NCBI GenBank assembly: GCA_020633195.1
Contig: JACKEC010000016.1
Location: 620,001-684,000, forward strand
Length of the DNA stretch: 64,000 bases
Direction: 5' to 3'
Source of the DNA: Sandaracinaceae bacterium
GTDB lineage: Bacteria > Myxococcota_A > Polyangia > Polyangiales > Sandaracinaceae
The translations under genes and the position numbers were made by a program. The notes below the pieces were generated by a model. That model made no database searches. It saw nothing but the letters and a program-made list of their open reading frames with translations, and had not been told where the DNA came from. Positions 56,030 to 64,000 of this stretch are shown piece after piece (the first letter of the stretch is position 1; each line of letters opens with the position of its first letter).

Positions 56030-57834
56030 TGCGGGCCGCCCTCGCGCTCTCGGTCCTGCTCGCCGGCTGCGAGTTCACCATTCCGTCGGGGGCCTTCACG
56101 TGCGGCGGCGCCGCGTCGCGGTGTCCCCCGGGGCAGGCGTGCGTGGACGGAGTCTGCGTGGTCGGGTCGCCCGTGGACGCGGGTGGCACCGACGCCGGGA
56201 TGGATGCGGGCGATGGCGGCGGGCTCGACGGTGGCGGGCTCGACGGTGGCGGGACCGACGGAGGCGGGACCGACGGAGGCGGGACCGACGGGGGCGGGAC
56301 CGACGGGGGCGGGACCGACGCGGGATCCGATGCCTCGACCGTGGCGTGCCCCACGCTGTCCCCGCCGCTCCACGGCGCGATCGATCGCGCGGACGGCCGC
56401 CCGGGCGACGTCGCCACCTACTCCTGCGTGATGGGCTACGTGCTGACGGGCAACGGCGGCTCCGCGCAGCGCGAGTGCGACGCGACCGGCGCGTGGAGCG
56501 GCGAGGCGCCGACCTGCGAGGCGGCCCGGTCCCCCTGCGATCCGAATCCATGCCTCAACGGCGGCTCGTGCAGCGAGGACGGCACGGACTTCACCTGCAC
56601 CTGCGCGCGCGGCTTCTTGCCTCCGACCTGCGCGACGCGCGTGAGCTGCCCGGGGCTCACCGCGCCGACGAACGGCGGCGTCGATCGGACGTCCGGCTCG
56701 TACGGCGACGTGGCGACCTACTCGTGCAGCATGGGCTACACGCTGTCCGGGTCGATGACGCGAACCTGTCTCTCCGACGGAAGCTGGAGCGGCGCGGAGC
56801 CCACCTGCGACGTGGCCGGCTGCGTCACGCCGCTCGTCCCCCCGACGAATGGATCCGTCGACGTCACCACGGGACCGACAGGGACCGTCGCGACCTTCAT
56901 GTGCAACGCCGGCTTCGCCTTGAGCTACGCGCCGACGCGGACCTGCATGGGCGGCGACGTCTGGAGCGGTCGAAGCCCGACCTGTCTCCCGAGCTGGGAC
57001 GGCGCCTGGATCGTCGGCGCGAGCAGCAGCGGTGGGGGGATGACCGCGCAGTGGACCACGGACCGCTGGGGCCGCGACACCACCACCGCCGACGGTCCGT
57101 GGGTCGGCGTCTGGGGCGCCTCGCCCTCGGAGGTCTGGGTCGTCGGTCCGTACTTGCGGCTCTGGGACGGCACGCGTTCATACAACATCTCCAACCCGAC
57201 GCCGGAGACCCTCCGCGCCGTCGGCGGGACCGCTACGTCGGACGTCTGGGCCGTCGGCGACGCGGGGGTCAGTGCTCATTGGGACGGGAGCGCCTGGACC
57301 CCCGTCACGACGGGCTCCACGAGCAGCCTCCGCGCCCTGTGGGCCGCGTCGTCGACGAACGTCTGGGCCGTCGGGAGCGGCGGCACCGCGCTGCGCTGGC
57401 AAGGCGGCGCCTGGACCGTCGTGCCCACGGGCGGAGCCGCCCTCCTCGAGGGCGTCTGGGGCTCGGCGCCCGACGCGATCTGGGCGGTCGGGCAGGCCGG
57501 CACGATCCTCCGCTGGAACGGAACCGCCTGGGGCGGGCTCGCCGCGGTCACCGCGAGCGACCTGCTCGCGGTCTGGGGCGCCGCCGCCAACGACGTCTGG
57601 GCCGTCGGGACCGACGGCACGATCCTCCACTGGGACGGCGCCGCCTGGGGCTCGATCCCGAGCGGCAGCACGGCCACGCTGCGCGGCGTCTGGGGCCGGA
57701 CCAGCGACGACGTCTGGGCCGTCGGTGACGCGCGCACCCTGCTGCACTGGAACGGGACGAGCTGGGAGACCATCGCGGGCTGGTGCCCGCCGGCCTGCGT
57801 GTTCGGCGACTTCCACGCCGTCTGGGGCCCCTGA
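56029..57834 (+). CDS. Sushi/EGF/beta-propeller lipoprotein, cassette copy 2
   Basis: 601 aa. Signal LLAGC (Cys14), Cys motif CPPGQACVDGVC, a linker with seven (L/T)DGGG repeats, sushi domains ~107-163, 207-260 and 265-319, EGF-like 170-201 (PCDPNPCLNGGSCSEDG), then a WAVG propeller ~325-601 (VWAVGDAGVSAHWDGSAWTPV, WGAAANDVWAVGTDGTILHW-type blades). Compared with copy 1 it has one sushi domain fewer and a different linker; otherwise colinear. Last gene of the transcript. Expected on the outer surface; ligand unknown. Confidence 0.88.
   Translation: MRAALALSVLLAGCEFTIPSGAFTCGGAASRCPPGQACVDGVCVVGSPVDAGGTDAGMDAGDGGGLDGGGLDGGGTDGGGTDGGGTDGGGTDGGGTDAGSDASTVACPTLSPPLHGAIDRADGRPGDVATYSCVMGYVLTGNGGSAQRECDATGAWSGEAPTCEAARSPCDPNPCLNGGSCSEDGTDFTCTCARGFLPPTCATRVSCPGLTAPTNGGVDRTSGSYGDVATYSCSMGYTLSGSMTRTCLSDGSWSGAEPTCDVAGCVTPLVPPTNGSVDVTTGPTGTVATFMCNAGFALSYAPTRTCMGGDVWSGRSPTCLPSWDGAWIVGASSSGGGMTAQWTTDRWGRDTTTADGPWVGVWGASPSEVWVVGPYLRLWDGTRSYNISNPTPETLRAVGGTATSDVWAVGDAGVSAHWDGSAWTPVTTGSTSSLRALWAASSTNVWAVGSGGTALRWQGGAWTVVPTGGAALLEGVWGSAPDAIWAVGQAGTILRWNGTAWGGLAAVTASDLLAVWGAAANDVWAVGTDGTILHWDGAAWGSIPSGSTATLRGVWGRTSDDVWAVGDARTLLHWNGTSWETIAGWCPPACVFGDFHAVWGP
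56221..56325 (+). repeat. Seven 15-bp coding repeats
   Basis: Seven tandem 15-bp units (gggctcgacggtggc, then gggaccgacggaggc and gggaccgacgggggc) encode (L/T)DGGG repeats in the linker after the lipobox. Units 3-4 and 5-6 are identical in pairs, so copy number can change by slippage. Confidence 0.85.
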
Positions 57835-57884
57835 CGGTCAGTCTTCTAACAGGGGGTCGGCGCTTCTCGCGCCTTGGTACCCAA

Positions 57885-57968
57885 CATCGCGACCTGCGCG
57901 TCGTCGATCGTCACCTCGGGCGAGGCGGACAGCACGAGCGGATCGCTCTTCGGCGTGGCTCCGGGCGC
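57885..57968 (-). pseudogene. Fragment of a paralog of the 58113 gene
   Basis: Read on the minus strand, a 28-residue stretch (with APGATPKSDPLVLSASPEV) matches residues 123-150 of the product of the 58113-59015 gene (APGVAPKSYPLVVSSSREV) with 19 of 28 identical. The match stops on both sides, the frame ends soon after, and element B lies between fragment and gene. No start or ribosome site. The rest of the 278-bp gap (57835-58112) shows no gene. Confidence 0.65.
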
Positions 57969-58012
57969 TCTCCTGCGAGGGCGCCGCGCTGAGGCGTGGG
58001 GGGCTCCACTCA

Positions 58013-58117
58013 AGGTCTGTCGATAAATCGCCTCCGGCGATTTCTCTCCGGCGAGGGGCAAGCCCCTCGCGCTCCCCACTGAGATCCCTCGGTCGCTTCG
58101 CGCCCTCGGGACTCAGT
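58013..58117 (-). repeat. Dispersed 3'-end element, copy B (longest)
   Basis: On the minus strand: ACTGAGTCCCGAGGGCGCGA, hairpin arm closing at ATCTCAGT, then GGGGAGCGCGAGGGGCTT with its GCCCCTCGC arm, CGGAGAGAAATCGCCGGAGG and CGATTTATCGACAGACCT. Three hairpins in a row. The TGA of ACTGAGT is the stop of the gene at 58113. Shares ~62 nt with copy C, one mismatch, and the first hairpin with copy A. Confidence 0.75.
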
Positions 58118-59015
58118 CGGTGTCGGTGGCGGCGAGGATCGCGAGGCGGTCGCGCGACGGCGGCACGACCGCGAGGCCGAGATCCCACGCGACGTCGTGG
58201 AAGAACGAGGTGCCGAGGAACGAGACGAAGCCGGTCGCCTGCGCGAGCGTCGCGACCGACTCCGCCGGCGTGCTCGCGGCGACGCCGAGGAGCCCGCGGA
58301 GCGACGTCCACGCGAGATCGCGCGCGCTCGCGTCGGCGGTCCACCCGCAGTACGCACCCCCGCGCGCGGCGGTGAAGAGCCGCGCGAGCGCGCCGGCCGC
58401 GTCGATCACCTCCACGCTCGGCGCCTCGCCCGCCGGGATCGCGGCGAGCCCGAGCGCCGTGAGCACGTCGGCGCCCGCGTGGCGGCCGTGCGGGGCCTCG
58501 ATCGCGAAGACGCGCGACTCGACCGTCCCGTTCGAGCCCGTCACCCACGAGGCGACCGCGCTCTCGATCGCGACGCGCGCGTCGTCGTTCGTCACCTCGC
58601 GCGAGCTGGAGACCACGAGCGGGTAGCTCTTCGGCGCGACCCCCGGCGCCGGCCCCGAGACCGCCGTGACGCCTGCGACGCCGCCGAACCGCGTCACTTG
58701 GGCCAGCAGCGAACGCTCGAACGGGAGGAGCTGGAGCGGCGCCGGCCCCTCCGCGATGCCGACGAAGATCGGGTGATCGGGATCGAGCGCCTTGTCGCGG
58801 AGCGCGAGCTCGATCGCGATCACGCGGCGCTGCGCTGGCGTCGCCTCGATGTCCCTCGCCGCGATGTCCCTCGCCGCGACGGCCCACTCGTCGCGCGAGC
58901 CGGCCTGCGCGAGGCGAGGGATCGCGTGTCGATCCGCGCTCTCGAGCGCGCGCGCGAGCTCCGACGACAGGCCCTGCATGCGGACGAGGTTGCCTCGCGC
59001 GCGGCTCACGTGCAC
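58113..59015 (-). CDS. Hypothetical protein, no known family
   Basis: 300 aa from GTG 59015 (ATG 58979 is possible; neither has a clear ribosome site). No signal peptide or membrane helix. N-terminal ~90 residues are helical and Arg/Glu/Ala-rich; 90-300 alternate strands and helices with AGVTAVSGPAPGV, FAIEAPHGRHAGAD and FVSFLGTSFFHDVAWDLGLA. Only one Cys. A 28-residue piece of it is repeated as a broken copy downstream. 31 nt after the lipoprotein gene on the same strand, so possibly co-transcribed. I cannot suggest a function. Confidence 0.65.
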   Translation of the reverse strand: MHVSRARGNLVRMQGLSSELARALESADRHAIPRLAQAGSRDEWAVAARDIAARDIEATPAQRRVIAIELALRDKALDPDHPIFVGIAEGPAPLQLLPFERSLLAQVTRFGGVAGVTAVSGPAPGVAPKSYPLVVSSSREVTNDDARVAIESAVASWVTGSNGTVESRVFAIEAPHGRHAGADVLTALGLAAIPAGEAPSVEVIDAAGALARLFTAARGGAYCGWTADASARDLAWTSLRGLLGVAASTPAESVATLAQATGFVSFLGTSFFHDVAWDLGLAVVPPSRDRLAILAATDTD

Positions 59016-59046
59016 GGCGATCGGGAGCCCCCACTCGAGCGTTCGG

Positions 59047-60789
59047 CTACTCGGCGCAGATCCACTGCTCGCGCCAGACGAAGGGGACGCACGGGAAGTC
59101 GGCGAGCGCCGCGGTGCTCGCGACCGGATCCATCTCGGAGCCGGCGCGGGCGAAGAACGGCCAGCGCCCCGTCCCGAGCGCGGCGGGCCCGACCGCGCGC
59201 TCGGAGGCGGCGTCCTCGAACCAGGCGCGGGCGCCGTGCTGGAACGGGTGGTCGTGTGACGGCGTGCGTGTGAACGCGCGGAGGTCGACCACCGCCACCT
59301 CGCAGTCCGGCTCGCGGCAGACCCGCAGCAGCAGGGGGCTCGCGGCGCGGACGCCCGGGTCGCGCGCGTCGGGCTCGAGCTCGAAGGAACCGGGCACGGT
59401 GAGGCGGATCGCGCCGGTCGAGATCTCGACCGCTTGCAAGCCCGCCGCTCCCGTGACGACGAACGCGTCCTCGAAGTGGAAGGTCGCGTCGAACACCGAG
59501 ACGTCCACCACCCGGTCGGTCGCCGTGGTGACGTCGTAGTGGTGCAGCTCGCCGCCCGCCACGTACACGAGGGCGTCGGCCACCGGGCTCGCCGCCCAGG
59601 CGCTCGCGCCGGTCACCACCGGCACGGTGGCGCGTCCGATCGGCTCGATCGCCACGTCGCACCCGGCGGCGTCGCAGCCTCCGAAGAACCCGCCCCCGTT
59701 CGCGTGGATCGTGAAGGTGCCGCTCGCGCCGAGGACGCGGGCGGTGGTTCGGCTCGGCGCATCCGGATCGCGCGTCGGCGCCGCGTCCGCCCCGCTCGCG
59801 AGATCGCGGATGAGCGGGTTGGCGCGGTCGTCCTCGCGCAGCGCGTGCGTCCCCGCGGCGTCGAGGACGCGCTGGAAGCGGTCTGCCTCCGAGAGCCGCT
59901 GCGTCTCGCGGTAGGACGACCCGGTCCAGGTGAAGACGACGAGCTCGCCGCGCGACTCGTCGGGGGCGAGGCCGACCTGCCCCAGCGCCGCGAAGACCGG
60001 CCGCGCGCCGTCGGTGCAGTGCCCGGCCGAGAGACCCGCCGCGAGCACCTCGCCGGTCGCCGCGTTCACCGCGACGCAGGTGAAGTCGTAGGACTCGGCC
60101 GGCGCGGTCGCGAGGAAGGCGACCTGCCCGTCCGGGGTGAACGACGGCGCCTCCAGGTAGTCGCCCACCGTCGGTGCCACCACGTCGAGCTCGCTCACCG
60201 CGATCCCCGTGGCGGTCCGCCGGGCGACGCGCCAGGTGTCGTCGATCCCGAAGAAGAGATCGTCGGAGCCCGGCCGCACGCCGAAGCGCCCGGGCATGTG
60301 GTCCTGGAGCGGGAGCGGGCTCGGGAAGGTCGGCCCGAGCACTGCGCCGCGCACCATCACGACGGGATCGAGGTGGAAGCCGCCCCCCTCGACGAGCTCC
60401 GGGGTCACCTCGAAGGGGTAGGTGAAGGGCACGTAGCCGTCCGCCGTGAAGCGCAGCTCGTAGATCGAGCCGACCACCCCGTCGACGGTCACGATCGTCG
60501 ACGCCGGCGGCCTTCGTACGACGCAGAAGCTGCCCGTGCCCGCGGTGCGCACGACCTCGAGCCCGAGGAGGTCGCGCTCGAAGTTCGCGAGGGACACGTC
60601 GACGAAGATCTGTCCCTGGCCCGGCTCCGGAACGATGGGGCACTCCTCGCCCGCGTCGATGATGGACGTCGCGTCGGGCGCCGCGCCGTCGGTCGGAGCC
60701 GCGTCGGCCGCGGCGCCCCCGTCCGAGCTCGCCCCGGGCGGATCGCCGCAGCCGAGCGCGAGGAGCGCGAGGAGCGCGAGCGGCCTCAC
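59047..60789 (-). CDS. Lipoprotein with beta-propeller-like body
   Basis: 580 aa from GTG 60789. Lipobox LLALGC (Cys14), Asp/Ala/Gly-rich linker (15-48), then a beta-sandwich domain ~50-150 (VEGGGFHLDPVVMV) and a repeated-strand region to the end typical of WD40/TolB-like propellers: EAPSFTPDGQVAFLA, LGQVGLAPDESRGELVVF, AASPVADALVYVAGG. Several Cys pairs (CDAAGC, CREPDC). No catalytic motif. GTGA overlap with the larger lipoprotein gene upstream shows they are made together. Function unknown; surface-exposed by its signal. Confidence 0.78.
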   Translation of the reverse strand: MRPLALLALLALGCGDPPGASSDGGAAADAAPTDGAAPDATSIIDAGEECPIVPEPGQGQIFVDVSLANFERDLLGLEVVRTAGTGSFCVVRRPPASTIVTVDGVVGSIYELRFTADGYVPFTYPFEVTPELVEGGGFHLDPVVMVRGAVLGPTFPSPLPLQDHMPGRFGVRPGSDDLFFGIDDTWRVARRTATGIAVSELDVVAPTVGDYLEAPSFTPDGQVAFLATAPAESYDFTCVAVNAATGEVLAAGLSAGHCTDGARPVFAALGQVGLAPDESRGELVVFTWTGSSYRETQRLSEADRFQRVLDAAGTHALREDDRANPLIRDLASGADAAPTRDPDAPSRTTARVLGASGTFTIHANGGGFFGGCDAAGCDVAIEPIGRATVPVVTGASAWAASPVADALVYVAGGELHHYDVTTATDRVVDVSVFDATFHFEDAFVVTGAAGLQAVEISTGAIRLTVPGSFELEPDARDPGVRAASPLLLRVCREPDCEVAVVDLRAFTRTPSHDHPFQHGARAWFEDAASERAVGPAALGTGRWPFFARAGSEMDPVASTAALADFPCVPFVWREQWICAE

Positions 60790-63521
60790 CAGATCCTCAC
60801 GATCTCGCCGGTGTCGCCGTGTGCTTGCAAGCCGCCTTGCGTGGCGACGAAGAGCCCCGACGCGTCCCCGGCGATCGCGACGGGGTGGTCGAGGCCGCTG
60901 TGGGCGATCTGGCTCTCCCCGGTCGCGAGGACGCCATAGCGCAGTCGCCCGGTCCAGGTGTGCTGCCGAAACTCGCCGTACTCGAGGTACCAGGTCCCCG
61001 TCCCGTCGAAGTATCCCGGGGCCGGGATGTCTCGCGGATCGCCGTAGCTCCGCACCAGCTCGGGCGCGCCGCCGAAGGTCCCGAGGCGCTGGCGATACAG
61101 CGAGTTGTCGAAGCGCAGCGTCCCGTAGAGGTACCCGCCCGGGCCGTCGATCGCGACCATGGACAGCCGCGTCCCGATCACGAGCTCGGGCGCGGGGAGC
61201 CCGACCTCGCCGCGGGGCCAGCGGTGCCACTGCGCGTCGCCGCCCGGCGGCGGCGCCGCGCTCACCCAGACGTGCGTCGCGTCGACGAACATCCCCGACG
61301 GCTCGAAGCCGAGCCCCTCGCTCCGCGCGAGGAAGAACGACAGCGGCACGTAGGTGTAGAGCCACCGCGGGCGCGTCGGCTCCGTGTCGAGCGCGGTCGT
61401 GAAGTGGACGCGGTCGTCGACGGCGAGGACGCCTCCCGGGGACACGAGGCCGGTGGCCAGGACCTCGATGGTCCCCGTACCGTCCTTGGGTCGGCGCGAG
61501 AACGTGCCCGCCGCCGGGTCGGTCCAGTAGAGGTGCGTGGCGTCGACCGCGAAGCTCAGCCCGGGGCCGCTGGTGACGAGCTCCGTCGGCGCGCCGCTCC
61601 CGTCCCGCGGGGCGCGCCAGATGCTCTCTAGCGAGGGCCGCTCCCCCGCCGCGCCGTCCACGAAGTCGTTCTGCGTGACGACGTAGGCGTGCGTCGCGTC
61701 GAGGCGCAGCAGGTAGCTCGGGTGGTTGAGCCCTGTCGCGACGGCGCCGAGGTCCGGGCTGTTGCAGGTGCGCCCCGGTCCGGCGCAGACCATCGGGCCC
61801 GCGCAGGTCCCGCACGACTCGGTGCCGCCGCAGCCGTCGTCGTGGGTCCCACAGGCGACCGCGAAGGCGGACTGGTCGCCGCACGTGCGCAGGCAGTAAC
61901 GCGCCATCTCGAGGTAGCTGGTGTCGCACGGGTTGGGCCCCCATCGACCGCTGGCGCAGGTCAGCTCGACCGGCGTCGACGTCGGGCAGACGCTCGGCCG
62001 CGTCGCGCCGTCCGCGCATCGCTCGGGCTCGTAGACCGCGATGGACGGGCCGGGGCCGTCGGGGGCGCGCACCCCGTAGGGCGTGATGTCGATGTCGGGC
62101 CCACGGAAGGCGAGCGCGAAGCGACCGCCGCGGCCGGCGGCGAGCACCACGTCGGGACCCGGCGGCGATCGGGCCGCGCCGAGCGTGGTCGACCAGAGCG
62201 GCTGGCCGTCGAGCGTCTCGGCGACGAGGAAGCCGTCATACATGTTGCTCTCGGTGAAGAGGATCCCCGTGCGCGTGCCGATCGACGCGACGAAGTTCCC
62301 CGTGCGATAGACGATGCCCAGGTCGCGGTCGATCGCGATCGCGCCGAAGTAGGACGGCCCGCTGGACGCCGTGGTCGTCATGCCGACCCCGTAGGTGTTG
62401 GTCCAGATCGCGTGCCCCTCCGGCGTGAGCGCCGCGGCGTAGAAGCCGGTGCCGCCCCAGCGGTCCACGCCGCCCGCGAAGTCGAAGTTCGGAGCGAGCA
62501 CGTCCGACGTGCCGGACGCGAAGCGGCCGACGAGGTGGAGGTCGCCCGCGCCGTCGATGGCGAAGTCGTCGTACGCGTAGACCTGGTTCGGCGGCTGCGC
62601 GAGGGTCCCCCCATAGCTCCCGTCCGGCTCGATCCAGGTGAGCCCGAAGCGCTCGATGCAGGTCGTGTCGTCGGGGCGGCAGTTCGTGGTCGGGCTGTCG
62701 ATGCCCGGGGTGGGATCCTGGTCGCCGGCGCCGTCCGGGTGGATCACCCAGAGCGCGCCGTCGGGGGCGACGTCGAGGCGACCCGAGAACGGCACCCCGC
62801 CATCGGGCGGGACCGCGTCCCACCCGAACCGCGCGTCGTCGACCCGGTACAGCTCCCGGAGCGTCGAGACGTAGACGGTCCCGTCGGCGGCCACCGCGAC
62901 GTCGTAGACGCCGCTCGGCGGCGCCCCGCAGGTCGCGAAGTCGCAGTCGTCCCGCACGATCGTCGAGACGTAGCTGCCGTCCGCGCGGAGCCGGGTGACG
63001 AAGAGACCCGACGGCAGGCGCCGGTCGTTGCCGTCGGTGGGGTCGAAGTCGATCGAGGTCCCGTCCCCCTGCGGGTCGCCCACGACGACGACCGTGCCCG
63101 CGGCGTCGAGGCCGAGCCCGCGGACGTCGACGTTCGGATCGAAGACGCGGGTCCACGCGTAGGTGCAGTCGGGCTCGAAGCGCGCGAGGAAGCTCTGCTG
63201 CGTGCCGACCACGGGGGACACGTAGCGCTCCACGCCCGGGCCGGGATCGAGGTCGACGTCTCCGTAGAGCCCACCGAGCACGTAGACGGAGCCGTCGCGA
63301 TCGATCGCGAGGGCCCGCACGAGCACGGGCTCGTCGAGGGTGGCGGCGCAGGCGAGGTCGATCGGGATCGGGATCGGCTCCTCGGGTGGGCCAGCGTCGA
63401 CCTCGGGCACGTAAGCGTCCATCACGCCGCCGTCCGGGTCGGGCGGTGGCGGATCCCCGCCGTCGCACCCGAGCGCACCCCACAGCCCCAGCACCGCCGC
63501 ACACCACCCCCAGCCACGCAT
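60786..63521 (-). CDS. Large lipoprotein with tandem propeller repeats and Cys-rich segment
   Basis: 911 aa from ATG 63521. Signal LWGALGC (Cys19), Asp/Pro-rich linker to ~55. Residues ~60-530 resemble SBBP/YncE-type repeats (LAIDRDGSVYVLGGLYGDVD, VAVAADGTVYVSTLRELYRV, IDGAGDLHLVGRFASG). A Cys-rich segment follows at ~540-610 (CGTHDDGCGGTESCGTC), then a second propeller to the end (LDATHAYVVTQND, VDATHLYWTDPAAG, VDATHVWVSAAPP). Two propellers joined by a disulfide-rich hinge. Overlaps the next lipoprotein by GTGA and starts 18 nt after the FG-GAP gene. Surface recognition is a fair guess. Confidence 0.78.
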   Translation of the reverse strand: MRGWGWCAAVLGLWGALGCDGGDPPPPDPDGGVMDAYVPEVDAGPPEEPIPIPIDLACAATLDEPVLVRALAIDRDGSVYVLGGLYGDVDLDPGPGVERYVSPVVGTQQSFLARFEPDCTYAWTRVFDPNVDVRGLGLDAAGTVVVVGDPQGDGTSIDFDPTDGNDRRLPSGLFVTRLRADGSYVSTIVRDDCDFATCGAPPSGVYDVAVAADGTVYVSTLRELYRVDDARFGWDAVPPDGGVPFSGRLDVAPDGALWVIHPDGAGDQDPTPGIDSPTTNCRPDDTTCIERFGLTWIEPDGSYGGTLAQPPNQVYAYDDFAIDGAGDLHLVGRFASGTSDVLAPNFDFAGGVDRWGGTGFYAAALTPEGHAIWTNTYGVGMTTTASSGPSYFGAIAIDRDLGIVYRTGNFVASIGTRTGILFTESNMYDGFLVAETLDGQPLWSTTLGAARSPPGPDVVLAAGRGGRFALAFRGPDIDITPYGVRAPDGPGPSIAVYEPERCADGATRPSVCPTSTPVELTCASGRWGPNPCDTSYLEMARYCLRTCGDQSAFAVACGTHDDGCGGTESCGTCAGPMVCAGPGRTCNSPDLGAVATGLNHPSYLLRLDATHAYVVTQNDFVDGAAGERPSLESIWRAPRDGSGAPTELVTSGPGLSFAVDATHLYWTDPAAGTFSRRPKDGTGTIEVLATGLVSPGGVLAVDDRVHFTTALDTEPTRPRWLYTYVPLSFFLARSEGLGFEPSGMFVDATHVWVSAAPPPGGDAQWHRWPRGEVGLPAPELVIGTRLSMVAIDGPGGYLYGTLRFDNSLYRQRLGTFGGAPELVRSYGDPRDIPAPGYFDGTGTWYLEYGEFRQHTWTGRLRYGVLATGESQIAHSGLDHPVAIAGDASGLFVATQGGLQAHGDTGEIVRIW

Positions 63522-63539
63522 CGGTACCTCGCAGATTCG

Positions 63540-64000
63540 TCAGAACGCGCGCGCGATGGACGCACCGAACGCCGTGTAGCCCCCGTCGTGCCCCTCGACG
63601 CGCCAGGCGCGCGTCGTCTCGATGCCCGCGGCCCCGCCGCGGAAGACGGCGGCCGCGCCGCGCGTGTCGGGCGGCGCGCCCGGGATGCCGACCACGACGT
63701 CGTCGAAGCCGTCTCCGTCGAGGTCGCCGATGCCCGCGACGGCGCGGCCGAAGTCGGCGCCGGAGGGGTCCTCGCCGGCGAGCACGGCGCTCGGCGCGCT
63801 CGCGACGCCCGCCCCGCTCCCCGCGAACACGTAGACGCGACCGAAGCCCATCTCCGCGAACGGCGCGCCCACGATCACGTCGCCGAAGCCGTCTCCGTCG
63901 ACGTCCCCCGCCCCGCCGACGGCCACGCCGAAGTCGGCGGCGCCGATGCCCGGGGCCGCGAGCTCGACCGGCGTGCTCACGACGCCGAGCGCGACGTCCC
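63540..64000 (-). CDS. FG-GAP repeat protein, C-terminal part (cut by window edge)
   Basis: The frame is open to the last base, so only the last ~150 residues are seen. Two FG-GAP units: DVDGDGFGDVIVGAP and DLDGDGFDDVVVGIP, each preceded by ADFG and followed by a FAGSGAGV/FRGGAAGI strand, as in the 8121 product. Ends FGASIARAF. GTG 63978-63980 is in frame but is inside the repeat region, so it is unlikely to be the start. Same orientation as, and 18 nt before, the large lipoprotein gene; probably first in that operon. Confidence 0.8.
   Translation of the reverse strand, partial: DVALGVVSTPVELAAPGIGAADFGVAVGGAGDVDGDGFGDVIVGAPFAEMGFGRVYVFAGSGAGVASAPSAVLAGEDPSGADFGRAVAGIGDLDGDGFDDVVVGIPGAPPDTRGAAAVFRGGAAGIETTRAWRVEGHDGGYTAFGASIARAF

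Overview
The window looks like chromosomal DNA from a myxobacterium (Myxococcota), most likely Polyangia and perhaps Sandaracinus-like; the genus is inference. Reasons: very high G+C with strong third-position bias; an mglB-mglA gait/polarity pair; four Hanks-type Ser/Thr kinases, at least two with PEGA-type tails; a MYXO-CTERM-like tail on a metalloprotease; and many lipoproteins whose lipobox is followed by an Asp-Ala-Gly-rich linker and a beta-propeller (FG-GAP, WAVG or sushi/EGF modules). There are no rRNA or tRNA genes, no insertion sequences, no phage genes and no CRISPR array. Most genes sit in tight operons with 4-nt ATGA/GTGA overlaps.

Layout. 1-4 kb: a cut alpha/beta hydrolase, an FAD-linked oxidase and a patatin. 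3.9-7 kb: a Tyr/Lys-repeat protein coupled to a secreted M4/M36-like metalloprotease. 7-13.8 kb: TPR and FG-GAP proteins, then a minus-strand operon of TPR protein, Ser/Thr kinase and lipoprotein. 13.8-17.7 kb: mglA, mglB and a P-type cation ATPase. 18-26.3 kb: SppA protease, a lipoprotein, a Pro-rich membrane protein, a VWA/thrombospondin-3 lipoprotein, a hairpin-filled gap, and divergent RDD and SpoIIM-family membrane genes. 26.4-31.8 kb: zinc-ribbon kinase, lipase-like lipoprotein, DUF4234 and DUF2752 membrane proteins. 31.8-36.3 kb: operon gcvT-gcvH-gcvPA-pccB. 36.3-40 kb: a sigma-54 activator with two FHA domains, and downstream a di-haem lipoprotein preceded by a good -24/-12 promoter. 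40-47.2 kb: a six-gene operon in which a PEGA kinase is locked to envelope-glycan genes. 47.2-50.3 kb: miaA-mutL and a small membrane gene. 50.5-57.8 kb: a kinase, then a tandemly duplicated two-gene cassette (TPR membrane protein plus sushi/EGF/propeller lipoprotein). 57.8-64 kb: a decayed gene fragment and a run of minus-strand lipoproteins.

The most interesting signals are: (1) the duplicated TPR + sushi/EGF/propeller cassette behind a kinase; (2) a roughly 70-105 bp intergenic element present three times, each time abutting a gene so that its own terminal bases make that gene's stop codon; (3) the FHA/sigma-54 activator with a matching promoter on the neighbouring cytochrome gene; (4) several promoters whose -10 box lies so close to the start codon that the transcript should be leaderless; (5) the kinase-glycan operon.
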